A stretch of 64,000 nucleotides of DNA. It comes from Telluria aromaticivorans. GTDB lineage: Bacteria > Pseudomonadota > Gammaproteobacteria > Burkholderiales > Burkholderiaceae_D. Numbering within the stretch: the stretch's first letter is position 1; each line of letters starts with the position of its first letter. The stretch is from positions 372,001-436,000 of the forward strand of contig NZ_JABAIV010000003.1 in assembly GCF_013003915.1 (NCBI RefSeq), written 5' to 3'. The notes beneath the pieces are model-generated. The model saw nothing but the letters and a program-made list of their open reading frames with translations, did not search any database and had not been told where the DNA came from. Position numbers and translations under genes: made by a program. Of the stretch, positions 52,462-60,890 are shown in pieces.

Positions 52462-53982
52462 ATGACTTTCTCCCCTTTTCCTTTGCTGTTCCTGCAGGCG
52501 AGTGCCACCACCTTCATCACCTGCAGCCTGGCCTGGGCGCTGCTGCAGCTGGCGCGCCGGCGCTGGCCGGGCCTCGACGCCCGGCGCAGTCCCTGGCTGC
52601 TCGCCCAACTGGCCGGCGCCCTCACGCTGGTACTGGTGATGCTTCCCGGCTCCTCGCAACTGAGCCTGTTCGCGGCGGCGCCGCAGGCGGCCAATGCCGC
52701 GCCGGCCGTTCATGCGCCGGTGTTCGCGGTCATGGACCTGCTCCCGGGCGGCGCGGACGACCTGGCCGCTGACGACAGCCTGCCGACGCTCGCCTGGCTC
52801 TGGCTTGCCTGCTACATCGCCGGTGGCGCCTGGCATGCACGGCGCTGGCAGCGTGTCCGGCGCGAGCTGCGCGCGCTGGCATGCCTGGCGGAGCGCCTCG
52901 ACGGCCTGGCCCTCCAGTCCCACCCCGCATTTGCCGGGCACCGCGCCCCCCTGCCGCCGGTTCTGGAAATCGATGCCCCGGTGTCGCCGATGCTGGCCGG
53001 CCTGCTCCATCCCGTCCTGCTGCTGCCGCGCCACATGCGTGATTTGCCGCCCGCGCAGCAGCAACTGATCGTGGCGCACGAACTGGCGCACCTGCAGCGC
53101 CGCGACCACCTGTGGCAACACGCAGGCAGTTTGCTGCAGCCGGTGCTGTGGTTTGTCCCGGCCGTGCACAGCTTCCACGAGCGCCTGCAGTGGGCGCTGG
53201 AACTCGGCTGCGACCGCGCGGTGCTCTCTAGCCGCCCGGACAGCGAACGTCGCAACTATGCCGCGGCCCTGCTGGCGCAACTGGCCGTGCAGGTCCGGGA
53301 AGGAACCGGCCTTCCGCAGCCAATGGGGCCGGCCTCGCTGGCCTTTGGCATGCGCGGCGGGCAGGCCGTGGCGCAGCGCATCTGCCTGATCCGCGACGCC
53401 CGGCCGGCGGCGCATGCGCCCTGGGCGGGCGTGGCCGCCCTGCTGCTGTTGCCTGGCCTGTGCGGCGCCAGCGTGCTGCTGCAGCCCCAGTTCGCGTGGA
53501 GCCAGGCTGCGCAAGGCGCGTCGCCGGCGCCAAGCGCAGCGAGGACCGGCGCAGTAACTGGAACGCCATGGCAGGCGCCGCTGGCGACACTGCGCGTGAC
53601 CAGCGAATTCGGTTCCGTCAACCGTCCAGGCGGCAAACCCCACGGCGGCATGGACCTGGGCGCGGCGCGCGGTACGCCCGTGATGGCGCCAGCCGCCGGC
53701 AGGGTCACCGTCTCGACCGACCGCTACGAGGGCGGCGCGCGCTATGGCAAGGTCGTCGTCATCGACCATGCCGACGGCAGCAGCAGCCTGTATGCCCACC
53801 TGGACGGGCGCCTGGTCCAGGCCGGCGATGTGGTGCGCGCCGGCCAGCAGATCGCGCTGACGGGGGCCACGGGCAAGGTGACCGGCCCCCACCTCCACTT
53901 CGAGGTCTCGCGCCATGGCGCCCAGGTCGATCCGCAAACCCTGCTCGGCGGCACTGCGCAATCCCGGCGTCCTCACAACTGA
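52462..53982 (+). CDS. M56 (BlaR1-type) membrane peptidase fused to an M23 (LytM) peptidase
   Basis: The protein has 506 residues. The N-terminal half has hydrophobic segments (FLQASATTFITCSLAWALLQ; LAQLAGALTLVLVMLPGS) and the M56 zinc motif VAHELAHLQRRDHL (His206, Glu207, His210). A further membrane segment (about 325-345) leads to a C-terminal M23 domain: HGGMDLGAARGTPVMAPAAG (His394, Asp398) and GPHLHFEVS (His477, His479). In BlaR1 the C-terminal part is a penicillin-binding sensor; here a peptidoglycan endopeptidase-like domain takes its place in the periplasm. Both active sites look intact. Confidence 0.92.
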   Translation: MTFSPFPLLFLQASATTFITCSLAWALLQLARRRWPGLDARRSPWLLAQLAGALTLVLVMLPGSSQLSLFAAAPQAANAAPAVHAPVFAVMDLLPGGADDLAADDSLPTLAWLWLACYIAGGAWHARRWQRVRRELRALACLAERLDGLALQSHPAFAGHRAPLPPVLEIDAPVSPMLAGLLHPVLLLPRHMRDLPPAQQQLIVAHELAHLQRRDHLWQHAGSLLQPVLWFVPAVHSFHERLQWALELGCDRAVLSSRPDSERRNYAAALLAQLAVQVREGTGLPQPMGPASLAFGMRGGQAVAQRICLIRDARPAAHAPWAGVAALLLLPGLCGASVLLQPQFAWSQAAQGASPAPSAARTGAVTGTPWQAPLATLRVTSEFGSVNRPGGKPHGGMDLGAARGTPVMAPAAGRVTVSTDRYEGGARYGKVVVIDHADGSSSLYAHLDGRLVQAGDVVRAGQQIALTGATGKVTGPHLHFEVSRHGAQVDPQTLLGGTAQSRRPHN

Positions 53983-54000
53983 TCGCTTGAAAAGAGTCCG

Positions 54001-54735
54001 ATGCCAGTCACCACGAAGAAAAAACTGCTGCTTGCACTGCCGGCCTTGATGCTGGGCTATCTCGCCATCGTTGCCTGCTGGGCCTGGGCCAGCTTCGATC
54101 CGGCCATGGCGGGCGCAGGCGTCCCGCCGGCCGGGCAGCTCTCGCCACGGCAAACCGCCATCCTGACGCTCGTCGAAGACCCGAACTTTTTTGAGCATCG
54201 CGGCGTCAGCCTGGCGAAAGGCCAGGGCCTGGCGACGATCTCCTCGGCCGTCGCGCGCGACGTCTACCTGTACGGCGCCCGGTTCAGCGGCACTGCCGGG
54301 GCCCTGCAGGCGCTCTACCGCGGCGTGTTCGATTGCTGCAAGAAGATCGACCTCGGGCGCGACCTGATGGCCGTGGTGCTCGACGCCAGGCTGTCCAAGC
54401 ACGAGCAGCTGGCGCTCTACGTGTCCCAGGTTTACATGGGTACCCACGAAGGCCGGCAGATCAGGGGGCTGCCCCAGGCCGCCGAAAGCTACCTGGGCAA
54501 ACCGCTGGACAGCACGACGATCGATGAATTCATCGGCCTGGTCGCCATGATCAAGGCGCCGAACGCCTTCCATCCACTGAAGCACCGCGCGGCCTACGAC
54601 ACCCGCGTGGCCAGAGTACGCGCCCTGGTCGCCGGCACCTGCCGGCCCGGCGGCTGGTTCGACACACAGCTTGAGCATTGCAGCCCGGGGCCGGCAAGCG
54701 CTGCAAGCCGCGTCCCCTCACCCACTCACGAATAA
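54001..54735 (+). CDS. Monofunctional GT51-type transglycosylase
   Basis: The protein has 244 residues and one N-terminal membrane helix (LLLALPALMLGYLAIVACWA). The first GT51 motif is VEDPNFFEHRGV (Glu59, Asp60), and the second region SKHEQLALYVSQVYMG matches the usual K-E-x-I-L-E-x-Y-L-N-x-V-Y-x-G, with His before Glu. GT51 enzymes polymerise lipid II into glycan strands. No transpeptidase domain is present. It is short and divergent, so activity should not be taken for granted. It follows the M56/M23 gene by 18 bases. Confidence 0.85.
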   Translation: MPVTTKKKLLLALPALMLGYLAIVACWAWASFDPAMAGAGVPPAGQLSPRQTAILTLVEDPNFFEHRGVSLAKGQGLATISSAVARDVYLYGARFSGTAGALQALYRGVFDCCKKIDLGRDLMAVVLDARLSKHEQLALYVSQVYMGTHEGRQIRGLPQAAESYLGKPLDSTTIDEFIGLVAMIKAPNAFHPLKHRAAYDTRVARVRALVAGTCRPGGWFDTQLEHCSPGPASAASRVPSPTHE

Positions 54736-54739
54736 CATT

Positions 54740-56878
54740 ATGCGAACCATCCGAACCGGCAGCGCCTGCGCGCTGCTGCTGGCCGCGCACGCCTGTGCGT
54801 CTGCCCAGTCCACCCCGCAACCGATGCAGCAGGTCGTCATCAAGGCCGGCGCCGGTGACGGGCGCGCGCAGTCGACGACCACCAGCATCGTCGTCGGCCG
54901 CGACGAACTCCTGCGCCTGGGCGATTCGAGCCTGTCCGAAGTGTTGAAGCGGCAGCCTGGCATCACGGTCGATACCACCGCGGGCAAGGCGCCCGAGGTG
55001 CGCATGCGCGGCATGGGTGGCGGCTACGTAGCGATCCTGCTCAACGGCCTGCCTGCCCCCAGCGGCTTCTCGCTCGAATCGATCAGCCCCGACCTGGTCG
55101 AACGGATAGAAATCCAGCGCGCCGCCACCGCCGAGACCAGCGCCCAGGGCATGGCGGGCACCATCAACGTGATCCTGCGCCGCGCCGGCCCGGCCAAAGG
55201 CGCGACCGCCAACGAGGTCAAGGCGGGCAGCGCGCTTACCGCCGGGCGGCTGGCGCCCCAGCTGGTGGCCCAGCATAGCGGCCGCACCGGAACGCTCGCC
55301 TATTCGGTCAGCGCCACGCTCAGGCGCCACGTGAATCCGATTGCCGCCCTCACCCTGGAGGAAGGCGCCGATCCGGCACTGCTGCGCCGCACCGCATGGA
55401 CCGACCACCAGGTGGAAGACTTGCTGGAACTGGCGCCGCGCCTGAGCTGGCAGCCGACGGCGCTTGATGTCATCACTTCGCACAGCTACCTGCGCAAGCG
55501 CCATATCGACAATGCCAAGCGCGAGGATGAAACCACCGACACCGGCGCACCAACCGCGTTCCCGCACGCCGACCATCGTTATGAAACGCGTCCGCTGAAC
55601 GCCTATGCCGACCTGGCCTGGACGCGCAGGCTCGATACCGGCGCCCGGCTGGCCATGAAACTGTCGGGCTTCTACACGACGCGCGATGCCGCGTTCGAAT
55701 ACCGCGGACTGGACTTGCAGGACACCCTGCTCGCAACCCACTACGTCGCCTCCGGACCGGTCGAACGCGAATGGACCTTCAGCGGCAGCTGGCGCCGCCC
55801 GCTGTGGGGTAGCCACGCGCTGGCCGCGGGCTGGGAATTCGGCCGCAAGGCGCGCAGCGAATACCGCCGCGAACGGCGTCTTGATGCCGCAGGCGCCCTG
55901 CTGCTGCTCAGCGATGAAGCCTACCGCGCGACGGTAGCGCGCAGCGCTTTCTTCATCCAGGACGAATGGGATATCGCCGACGGCTGGTCCGCCTACGCCG
56001 GCCTGCGCCGCGAAGACCTGGCTACCCGCGGCGAAGGCAATGCCGACGCCCCGGTCGATGTCGATGCAGGCGCCTGGAGCCCGGTATTCCAGACGCTGTA
56101 CAAACCGCAGCAGGCAGGCGACACGGGGCCGCGCGACGGGTTCCGCCTGGCCGTGAGCCGCACCTACAAGGCGCCCAACATCATCCAGCTGATGCCGCGC
56201 CGCTATGCAGTCGACAATAACAACAGCGCCACCAACCCCGACCAGCAAGGCAATCCGACCCTGCGTCCCGAACTCGCACTGGGCATCGACCTGGCCTGGG
56301 AACGCTTTTTTGGCAAAAGCGACATGCTCAGCGTCAGCGCTTTCCACAAGCGCATCCGCGACATCACGCTCACCCGCATCGATCAGAGGGATGGCCTATG
56401 GACCGCCATGCCGGTCAACGGTGGCGATGCAACAGTCAGCGGTATCGAGTTCGAGGGCAAGGCCACGCGCGGGGCGCTGTCGGCCCGCATCAACCTGGCG
56501 CGCAACTGGTCGCGGGTCGACGAGGTGCCGGGCCCTGGCAACCGCATCGAAGGCCAGGCGGCCTGGAGCGGTAACCTGGGACTGGACTACGCCGCGCCCA
56601 CGACGGGCGTCGACCTGGGCGGCAGCTATACCTATCGCGGCCGGGTCGCCCAGCGCTCGAGCGCCCTGCTCTTCAGCGACAACGGCGCCCGGCGCCAGCT
56701 CGACCTGTATGCGTTATGGAAGCGCAGCAGCGACGCGCGGCTGCGGATGTCGGTGTCCAACCTGCTGCAGCGGGACCATAGCGAGCGCCTGCTGTACGCA
56801 GGCGAGCGCGCGCTGGCACGCACGACGGTCTACCGGGTGCGCCCGGTGTGGCGGCTGATGTGGGAGCAGGCCTTGTGA
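54740..56878 (+). CDS. TonB-dependent outer-membrane receptor of the wall-related operon
   Basis: The receptor has 712 residues and starts at an ATG four bases after the transglycosylase stop. A signal peptide ends ACASAQ; the plug has LSEVLKRQPGITVDTTAGKA, EVRMRGMGGGYVAILLNGLP and VERIEIQRAATAETSAQGMA; the barrel ends RVRPVWRLMWEQAL. It is unrelated in detail to the receptor at 14 kb. Being last in the blaI operon it probably imports, or senses, a compound linked to the cell wall. The C-terminus does not end in the usual aromatic residue. Confidence 0.9.
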   Translation: MRTIRTGSACALLLAAHACASAQSTPQPMQQVVIKAGAGDGRAQSTTTSIVVGRDELLRLGDSSLSEVLKRQPGITVDTTAGKAPEVRMRGMGGGYVAILLNGLPAPSGFSLESISPDLVERIEIQRAATAETSAQGMAGTINVILRRAGPAKGATANEVKAGSALTAGRLAPQLVAQHSGRTGTLAYSVSATLRRHVNPIAALTLEEGADPALLRRTAWTDHQVEDLLELAPRLSWQPTALDVITSHSYLRKRHIDNAKREDETTDTGAPTAFPHADHRYETRPLNAYADLAWTRRLDTGARLAMKLSGFYTTRDAAFEYRGLDLQDTLLATHYVASGPVEREWTFSGSWRRPLWGSHALAAGWEFGRKARSEYRRERRLDAAGALLLLSDEAYRATVARSAFFIQDEWDIADGWSAYAGLRREDLATRGEGNADAPVDVDAGAWSPVFQTLYKPQQAGDTGPRDGFRLAVSRTYKAPNIIQLMPRRYAVDNNNSATNPDQQGNPTLRPELALGIDLAWERFFGKSDMLSVSAFHKRIRDITLTRIDQRDGLWTAMPVNGGDATVSGIEFEGKATRGALSARINLARNWSRVDEVPGPGNRIEGQAAWSGNLGLDYAAPTTGVDLGGSYTYRGRVAQRSSALLFSDNGARRQLDLYALWKRSSDARLRMSVSNLLQRDHSERLLYAGERALARTTVYRVRPVWRLMWEQAL

Positions 56879-56892
56879 TCCTGCCCGGCTGA

Positions 56893-58014
56893 TTACACCA
56901 TGTCCGCGAACGAGACGCGGTCGGTGGTGGCATTGCGCGCATCCTCCACCCGCACCTTGTGCGAGGCCAGCAGCTGCTCGAGCGAGGCATTCATCGTGTG
57001 GCAGCCGGCGTCGCGGCCGGAATTCATGTGCGCGCGGATCCCACCCACGTCGCCCGACTCCAGCATGCGCATGATCGCCGGGCTCGGGGTCAGGCATTCG
57101 GTCGCGAGGTGGTAGCGGTTGCCCTCCACCGAGGGCAGCAAGGCCTGGCACAGCACGCCGCGCAGCGCGTGCGCGAGGGCCTGGGCCTGGGCTTCCGAGT
57201 TGCCGAGCAGGCGCAGCATCTTCTGCAGGCCCAGTTCGGTGGAACGCGCATGCAGCGTGGCCAGCACCAGCGGGCCCGATTCGGCCAGCGCCAGCGCTTC
57301 CTGGGCGGTTTCGGCATCGCGGATCTCGCCGATCACGATCACGTCCGGCCGTTCGCGCAATGCGTCGAGGGCGCCAAGGTAATAGCTTTCGACGTCGCCG
57401 TCGACGCCCACCTCGCGCTGGGTGATGATGCACTTGCGCTGGGGGATCAGGGTCTCGACCGGATCTTCGATGGTGATGATGTGGCCCGAGCGGTGCTTGT
57501 TGATCTCGTCGATCATCGAGGCGATGGTGGTCGACTTGCCCTGGCAGGTGTCGCCAATGATCAGCACCAGCCCGCTGTTGAGGCGGGCGAATTCCTGCTC
57601 GTCCTTCCACAGGCCCAGCTCCGACAGCGCCACCGGTTCCTTCGGGAAGCGGCGGATCACGCAGCCCAGGCGCTTCTTGCCCTGGAAGCTGAAGCAGTTC
57701 GCGCGGATGCGCGCCGTGTGCAGGTCGATCGAACGGTCGAACGCGCGCACCTGGATGCGCTCGTTCCAGTTCGGCTCGATCACGTCGAAGAATTCTTCCA
57801 GCTCTTCCTTCGTGATCGGCGAATCGGTCACCGCCACCAGCCCCTTCGGCTGGCGCAGCATTAGCGGGCTGTTCTGGTGGATGATAATGTCCGAGAACAC
57901 CAGGCGCGAGTTCAGCAGGTGGAGGATCTGCTCGACCAGGGTGCCGAATACCGGATGGTCTTCGTTCTCGATATACGACAGGGTGGGGATCTGCGAAGAC
58001 TGGTGATGTTCCAT
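56893..58014 (-). CDS. PilT/PilU-like type IV pilus ATPase
   Basis: A 373-residue hexameric-type ATPase. Walker A reads GDTCQGKST (residues 154-162) where PilT/PilU have GxTGSGKST; the Asp box and Walker B regions HIITIEDPVE and PDVIVIGEIRDAETAQEALA and the His box LATLHARST are intact. The N-terminal PAS-like part (DIIIHQNSPLMLRQPKGLVA) also fits. It probably works in retraction or as an accessory motor. No other pilus gene is near; it converges on the TonB receptor gene. Confidence 0.85.
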   Translation of the reverse strand: MEHHQSSQIPTLSYIENEDHPVFGTLVEQILHLLNSRLVFSDIIIHQNSPLMLRQPKGLVAVTDSPITKEELEEFFDVIEPNWNERIQVRAFDRSIDLHTARIRANCFSFQGKKRLGCVIRRFPKEPVALSELGLWKDEQEFARLNSGLVLIIGDTCQGKSTTIASMIDEINKHRSGHIITIEDPVETLIPQRKCIITQREVGVDGDVESYYLGALDALRERPDVIVIGEIRDAETAQEALALAESGPLVLATLHARSTELGLQKMLRLLGNSEAQAQALAHALRGVLCQALLPSVEGNRYHLATECLTPSPAIMRMLESGDVGGIRAHMNSGRDAGCHTMNASLEQLLASHKVRVEDARNATTDRVSFADMV

Positions 58015-58113
58015 CTGGCCGGCACTTAGGAAAAGGTTAACTTGTGCCGGATATTATAGAACCATGCTTCGTCGAAAGATTGCAAAACTGAAATAATAAT
58101 TTCAGCCTGGGCG

Positions 58114-58587
58114 CTAACGTCCAAAACCCGCAACGATGCGCTCGCCGAACAGGGTCACCGCCACTCCCAGCGCCACCACGCCGGCGCCCAGCATCCTGAC
58201 GCCGGAGACCTTGCGCGCGGCCATGTGGATCAGCCCGAAGTGGTCGATCGCCATCGAGGTGATGAGCTGGCCGGCAATCACCAGCACGATCAGGCTCAGC
58301 AGGCCGATGCGCGGCGCCAGGAACACCGTGCCGAACACGAAGGCAGCGCCGAGGAAGCCGCCGGCGAATTTCCAGGCCGGCTGGGTGGCCAGCGCGGCAA
58401 AAGTGGGCCCGAGGCCGCCGCGCGACAGCGCCATGCCGCCCAGCACGATGGTGCCGCAGGCGAAGGACACGAAGGCGGCGACCACCGAATTGGCGCCGAT
58501 CGACGCGGCCAGCTGGGTATTGACGGCCGCCTGCACCGACATGGCCACGCCGACACAAAAGGCCATTATTAAGAGAATCAGGTTCAT
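58114..58587 (-). CDS. DMT-superfamily transporter of the YdcZ (DUF606) type
   Basis: A 157-residue membrane protein with five hydrophobic segments, starting MNLILLIMAFCVGVAMSVQA, with NTQLAASIGANSVVAAFVSF and APRIGLLSLIVLVIAGQLIT, the single-repeat YdcZ pattern. Such small DMT proteins work as dimers; the substrate is unknown. The frame is open far upstream, but the ATG at 58587 behind GGAAG gives the family N-terminus. It stands alone. Confidence 0.87.
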   Translation of the reverse strand: MNLILLIMAFCVGVAMSVQAAVNTQLAASIGANSVVAAFVSFACGTIVLGGMALSRGGLGPTFAALATQPAWKFAGGFLGAAFVFGTVFLAPRIGLLSLIVLVIAGQLITSMAIDHFGLIHMAARKVSGVRMLGAGVVALGVAVTLFGERIVAGFGR

Positions 58588-58806
58588 GCTTGCTTCCTCC
58601 GGCACGCAACCGGGGCAAAAAGCGCACCATTCTAGTGCAAACCGGCCGTTCAGGATAGACATGCAGTTCGCATGGGCGGCCGACAGCCTGTCCCGCCACC
58701 CTGCATCCTGGGCCGCAAGCTCTGCAATTCGTCGCATGGGGCATGCGCCGAACCCGGCGTTTGCCTAGGATGGCCTCATCGACAAACGGTTTTCAAGGAG
58801 ACAAGA

Positions 58807-59592
58807 ATGAACAAGACCACCCTTTCGACAACCCGCCTGCGCGGCGTCGCGCTGGCCACCGCCCTCGTGGCCTTTCTTGCCTGCGCTACCACCCCGGCCT
58901 ATGCCGGTGAATGGTCGTGGGGCGGCGAGCAGGTGCAGGGAAGCGGCAGCATCAAGCGCCAGGTGCGCCAGGTGTCGCATTTCACCGGCCTGGCCCTCGA
59001 AGTGCCAGGCGAGCTGGAGCTGCGCCTGGGCGACACCGAATCGGTCACCATCGAAACCGACGACAACCTCCTGCCGCTGGTCGAAACCGTGGTCGAGGAC
59101 GGCACCCTGAAGATCCGCCCTTCCAAGCGTAACCTGAACCTGAAAACGAGAAACCTGAAGATCGTGGTGCATGCGCGCCAGGTCGAGCGCCTGGGGCTGG
59201 GCGGCTCCGGATCGGTCGACGCGGATGTGCTGCGCGGGCCGCACCTGGACATCAACCTGGGCGGCTCGGGCGAGATCAGGGTGCGCAAGCTGGAAAGCGA
59301 CTCGGTCGCAGTGAACCTGGGCGGCAGCGGCGACTTCAAGGCCGACGGCGGCAATGCGCGCAAGCTGTCGGTATCGATCGGCGGCTCGGGCACGGTCGAC
59401 ATGGGCCGGGTGCAGTCGGACAGCGCCAGCATCCGGGTGGCCGGTTCGGGCGAAGCGACCGTGTGGGCGCGCCATGAACTGAGCATGACCATCGCCGGCT
59501 CGGGCGACGTCAATTATTACGGCGACCCGCGCATCAGCAAGAAGGTCGTGGGCTCGGGGGATGCGCGCCGGATCGCGGCGGCGCCAAGGTAG
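58807..59592 (+). CDS. Head-GIN (DUF2807) domain secreted protein
   Basis: The 261-residue exported protein has a signal peptide ending PAYAGE. The body starts VSHFTGLALEVPGELELRLG and then repeats G-S-G turns at spacings of about 20 residues (LGGSGSVDADV, LGGSGEIRV, LGGSGDFKA, IGGSGTVDM, VAGSGEATV, IAGSGDVNY, VGSGDARR). This is the regular beta-helix of DUF2807 proteins. The function of the family is unclear; an envelope or adhesin role is often supposed. The start has an AAGGAGAC ribosome site. Confidence 0.9.
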   Translation: MNKTTLSTTRLRGVALATALVAFLACATTPAYAGEWSWGGEQVQGSGSIKRQVRQVSHFTGLALEVPGELELRLGDTESVTIETDDNLLPLVETVVEDGTLKIRPSKRNLNLKTRNLKIVVHARQVERLGLGGSGSVDADVLRGPHLDINLGGSGEIRVRKLESDSVAVNLGGSGDFKADGGNARKLSVSIGGSGTVDMGRVQSDSASIRVAGSGEATVWARHELSMTIAGSGDVNYYGDPRISKKVVGSGDARRIAAAPR

Positions 59593-59608
59593 TAGATTTG
59601 CCGCAGAT

Positions 59609-59716
59609 CGTAGGGTGGGCGGGTCTCCCGCCCGCGCGTTCAACCAGTGTATGAAAAACCTGCGCGTCGGACCATATGTAATTTGAACGCGCGGGCGGCG
59701 AAGCCGCCCACCCTAC
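59609..59716. repeat. Dispersed palindromic repeat, site 4 (simplest inverted pair)
   Basis: Unit 59609-59644 (CGTAGGGTGGGCGGG-TCT-CCCGCCC-GCGCGTTCAAC) and inverted unit 59682-59716 (TTTGAACGCGCGGGCGG-CGAAG-CCGCCCACCCTAC) flank 37 unrelated bases. The outer end stops one base before the TAA of the copper chaperone gene. It fills the gap between two convergent genes and shows the family's basic form best. Confidence 0.88.
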
Positions 59717-59717
59717 A

Positions 59718-60161
59718 TTAATGGTGCGCGCTATGCGTCAACGGCTTCACCGGCACGTTCACCTTCACGTCCTGGCGCTTGCCCGCGGCATCCTGCACGT
59801 TCAGGGTGACGGCGACGGTCTCGCCCTCCTTCACCTGGCGCTTCAGGTCCATCAGCATCACGTGGTAGCCGCCGCTGGCCAGGTTGACCGGCTTACCGGC
59901 CGGCAGCTCGATCGACTCCACGCGGCGCATGCGCATGGTCTGGCCATCCATTGCCATTTCGTGCAGCTCGGCGCGGCCGGCCACCTCGGTCTGGACGCCG
60001 ACCAGGCGCGCCGGCGTGGCCGACTGCACGCGCATGAAGGCGCCGGTGACCTTCTGCTGCGGCACCGTGGCGCGGATCCAGGGTTCGGTGACGCTCACCT
60101 GGGCAAAGGCGGAAGCGGAAAGCAGGCCACTGGCAAGCAGGGCAAGAAGCTGTCGGGTCAT
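59718..60161 (-). CDS. PCu(A)C-type periplasmic copper chaperone
   Basis: The protein has 147 residues with a signal peptide ending SASAFAQ. The copper site is HEMAMDGQTMRMR, with the histidine and two of the methionines of the H(M)x10Mx21HxM family motif, and YHVMLMDLK supplies the second His-x-Met part. A His-rich tail (HSAHH) is seen. PCu(A)C proteins deliver Cu(I) to cytochrome oxidase, often with SCO proteins; no oxidase genes are adjacent. The open frame extends upstream, but the ATG at 60161 gives the signal peptide. Confidence 0.92.
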   Translation of the reverse strand: MTRQLLALLASGLLSASAFAQVSVTEPWIRATVPQQKVTGAFMRVQSATPARLVGVQTEVAGRAELHEMAMDGQTMRMRRVESIELPAGKPVNLASGGYHVMLMDLKRQVKEGETVAVTLNVQDAAGKRQDVKVNVPVKPLTHSAHH

Positions 60162-60214
60162 GTGCGGCACCGTCGAATGAGTGGAATCTAAAATTATAGC
60201 GGTACTGTGACCAC

Positions 60215-60757
60215 TTACAGCGAGCCGCGCAGGTATTCCCGCTCGACCAGCACCGTGTCGACACCGTCGGTGAGCCAGATCTGACTGTCCTGGATCGTGC
60301 ACTGCAGCTGCATGTTCCGCTTCGCCATGTTCGCCAGCTGGGCGCTGGTCTCGCTCGGGATGTTGATCACCGAGACGTTGCGGGCGCGGTCGATCTTGTT
60401 GGCGATGCCCTTGAACCAGATGTCGCTGGTGGCGCTGTAGCTGTACACCACCACCTTGCTTGATCGGCCGGCCCCTTTGAGGATGCGCTTTTCGTCCGGC
60501 TGGCCGACTTCGATCCACAGGTCGATGGCGCCGGTCAGGTCCTTCTGCCACAGGGCCGGCTCCTCGACGTCGAACAGGTCCTTGGTGAAGGCCAGTTGCG
60601 GGTCGGCGTGCAGCGCAAAGGCGAGCACGCGGATCATCACGCGCTCGTCGGTCTCGGACGGGTGGCGCGCGATGGTGAGCGTGTGGTCGCCGTAATAGTT
60701 GCGGTCCATGTCGGCGATCGACAGGTCGGCTTTATAGATGGTTGCTTTGAGAGCCAT
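60215..60757 (-). CDS. yaeQ: YaeQ family protein
   Basis: A 180-residue cytosolic protein with the family opening MALKATIYKADLSIADMDRN and the conserved RHPSETDERVMIRVLAFALH and DLWIEVGQPDEKRILKGAGR blocks. The fold is PD-(D/E)XK nuclease-like, and the family includes a described suppressor of RfaH effects; the true function is unsettled. It is 53 bases upstream of the copper chaperone on the same strand. Confidence 0.93.
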   Translation of the reverse strand: MALKATIYKADLSIADMDRNYYGDHTLTIARHPSETDERVMIRVLAFALHADPQLAFTKDLFDVEEPALWQKDLTGAIDLWIEVGQPDEKRILKGAGRSSKVVVYSYSATSDIWFKGIANKIDRARNVSVINIPSETSAQLANMAKRNMQLQCTIQDSQIWLTDGVDTVLVEREYLRGSL

Positions 60758-60890
60758 GGTGCGTGATGGATGCGTGTTGGGGTTAGCCTGCTATTGTCGC
60801 ACGCGCCGCACGCGGGCGCGGCGAAGACGGTATAGTCACGTTGATAATCACCTTGCTCAAACACCTTACCAACGCCATCAGGAGACCCGC

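Noticed and set aside
52060..54678. An 872-codon minus-strand frame opposite blaI, the M56/M23 gene and the transglycosylase
   Set aside because: Three recognisable genes with good signals lie on the plus strand; the antisense translation shows no domain.
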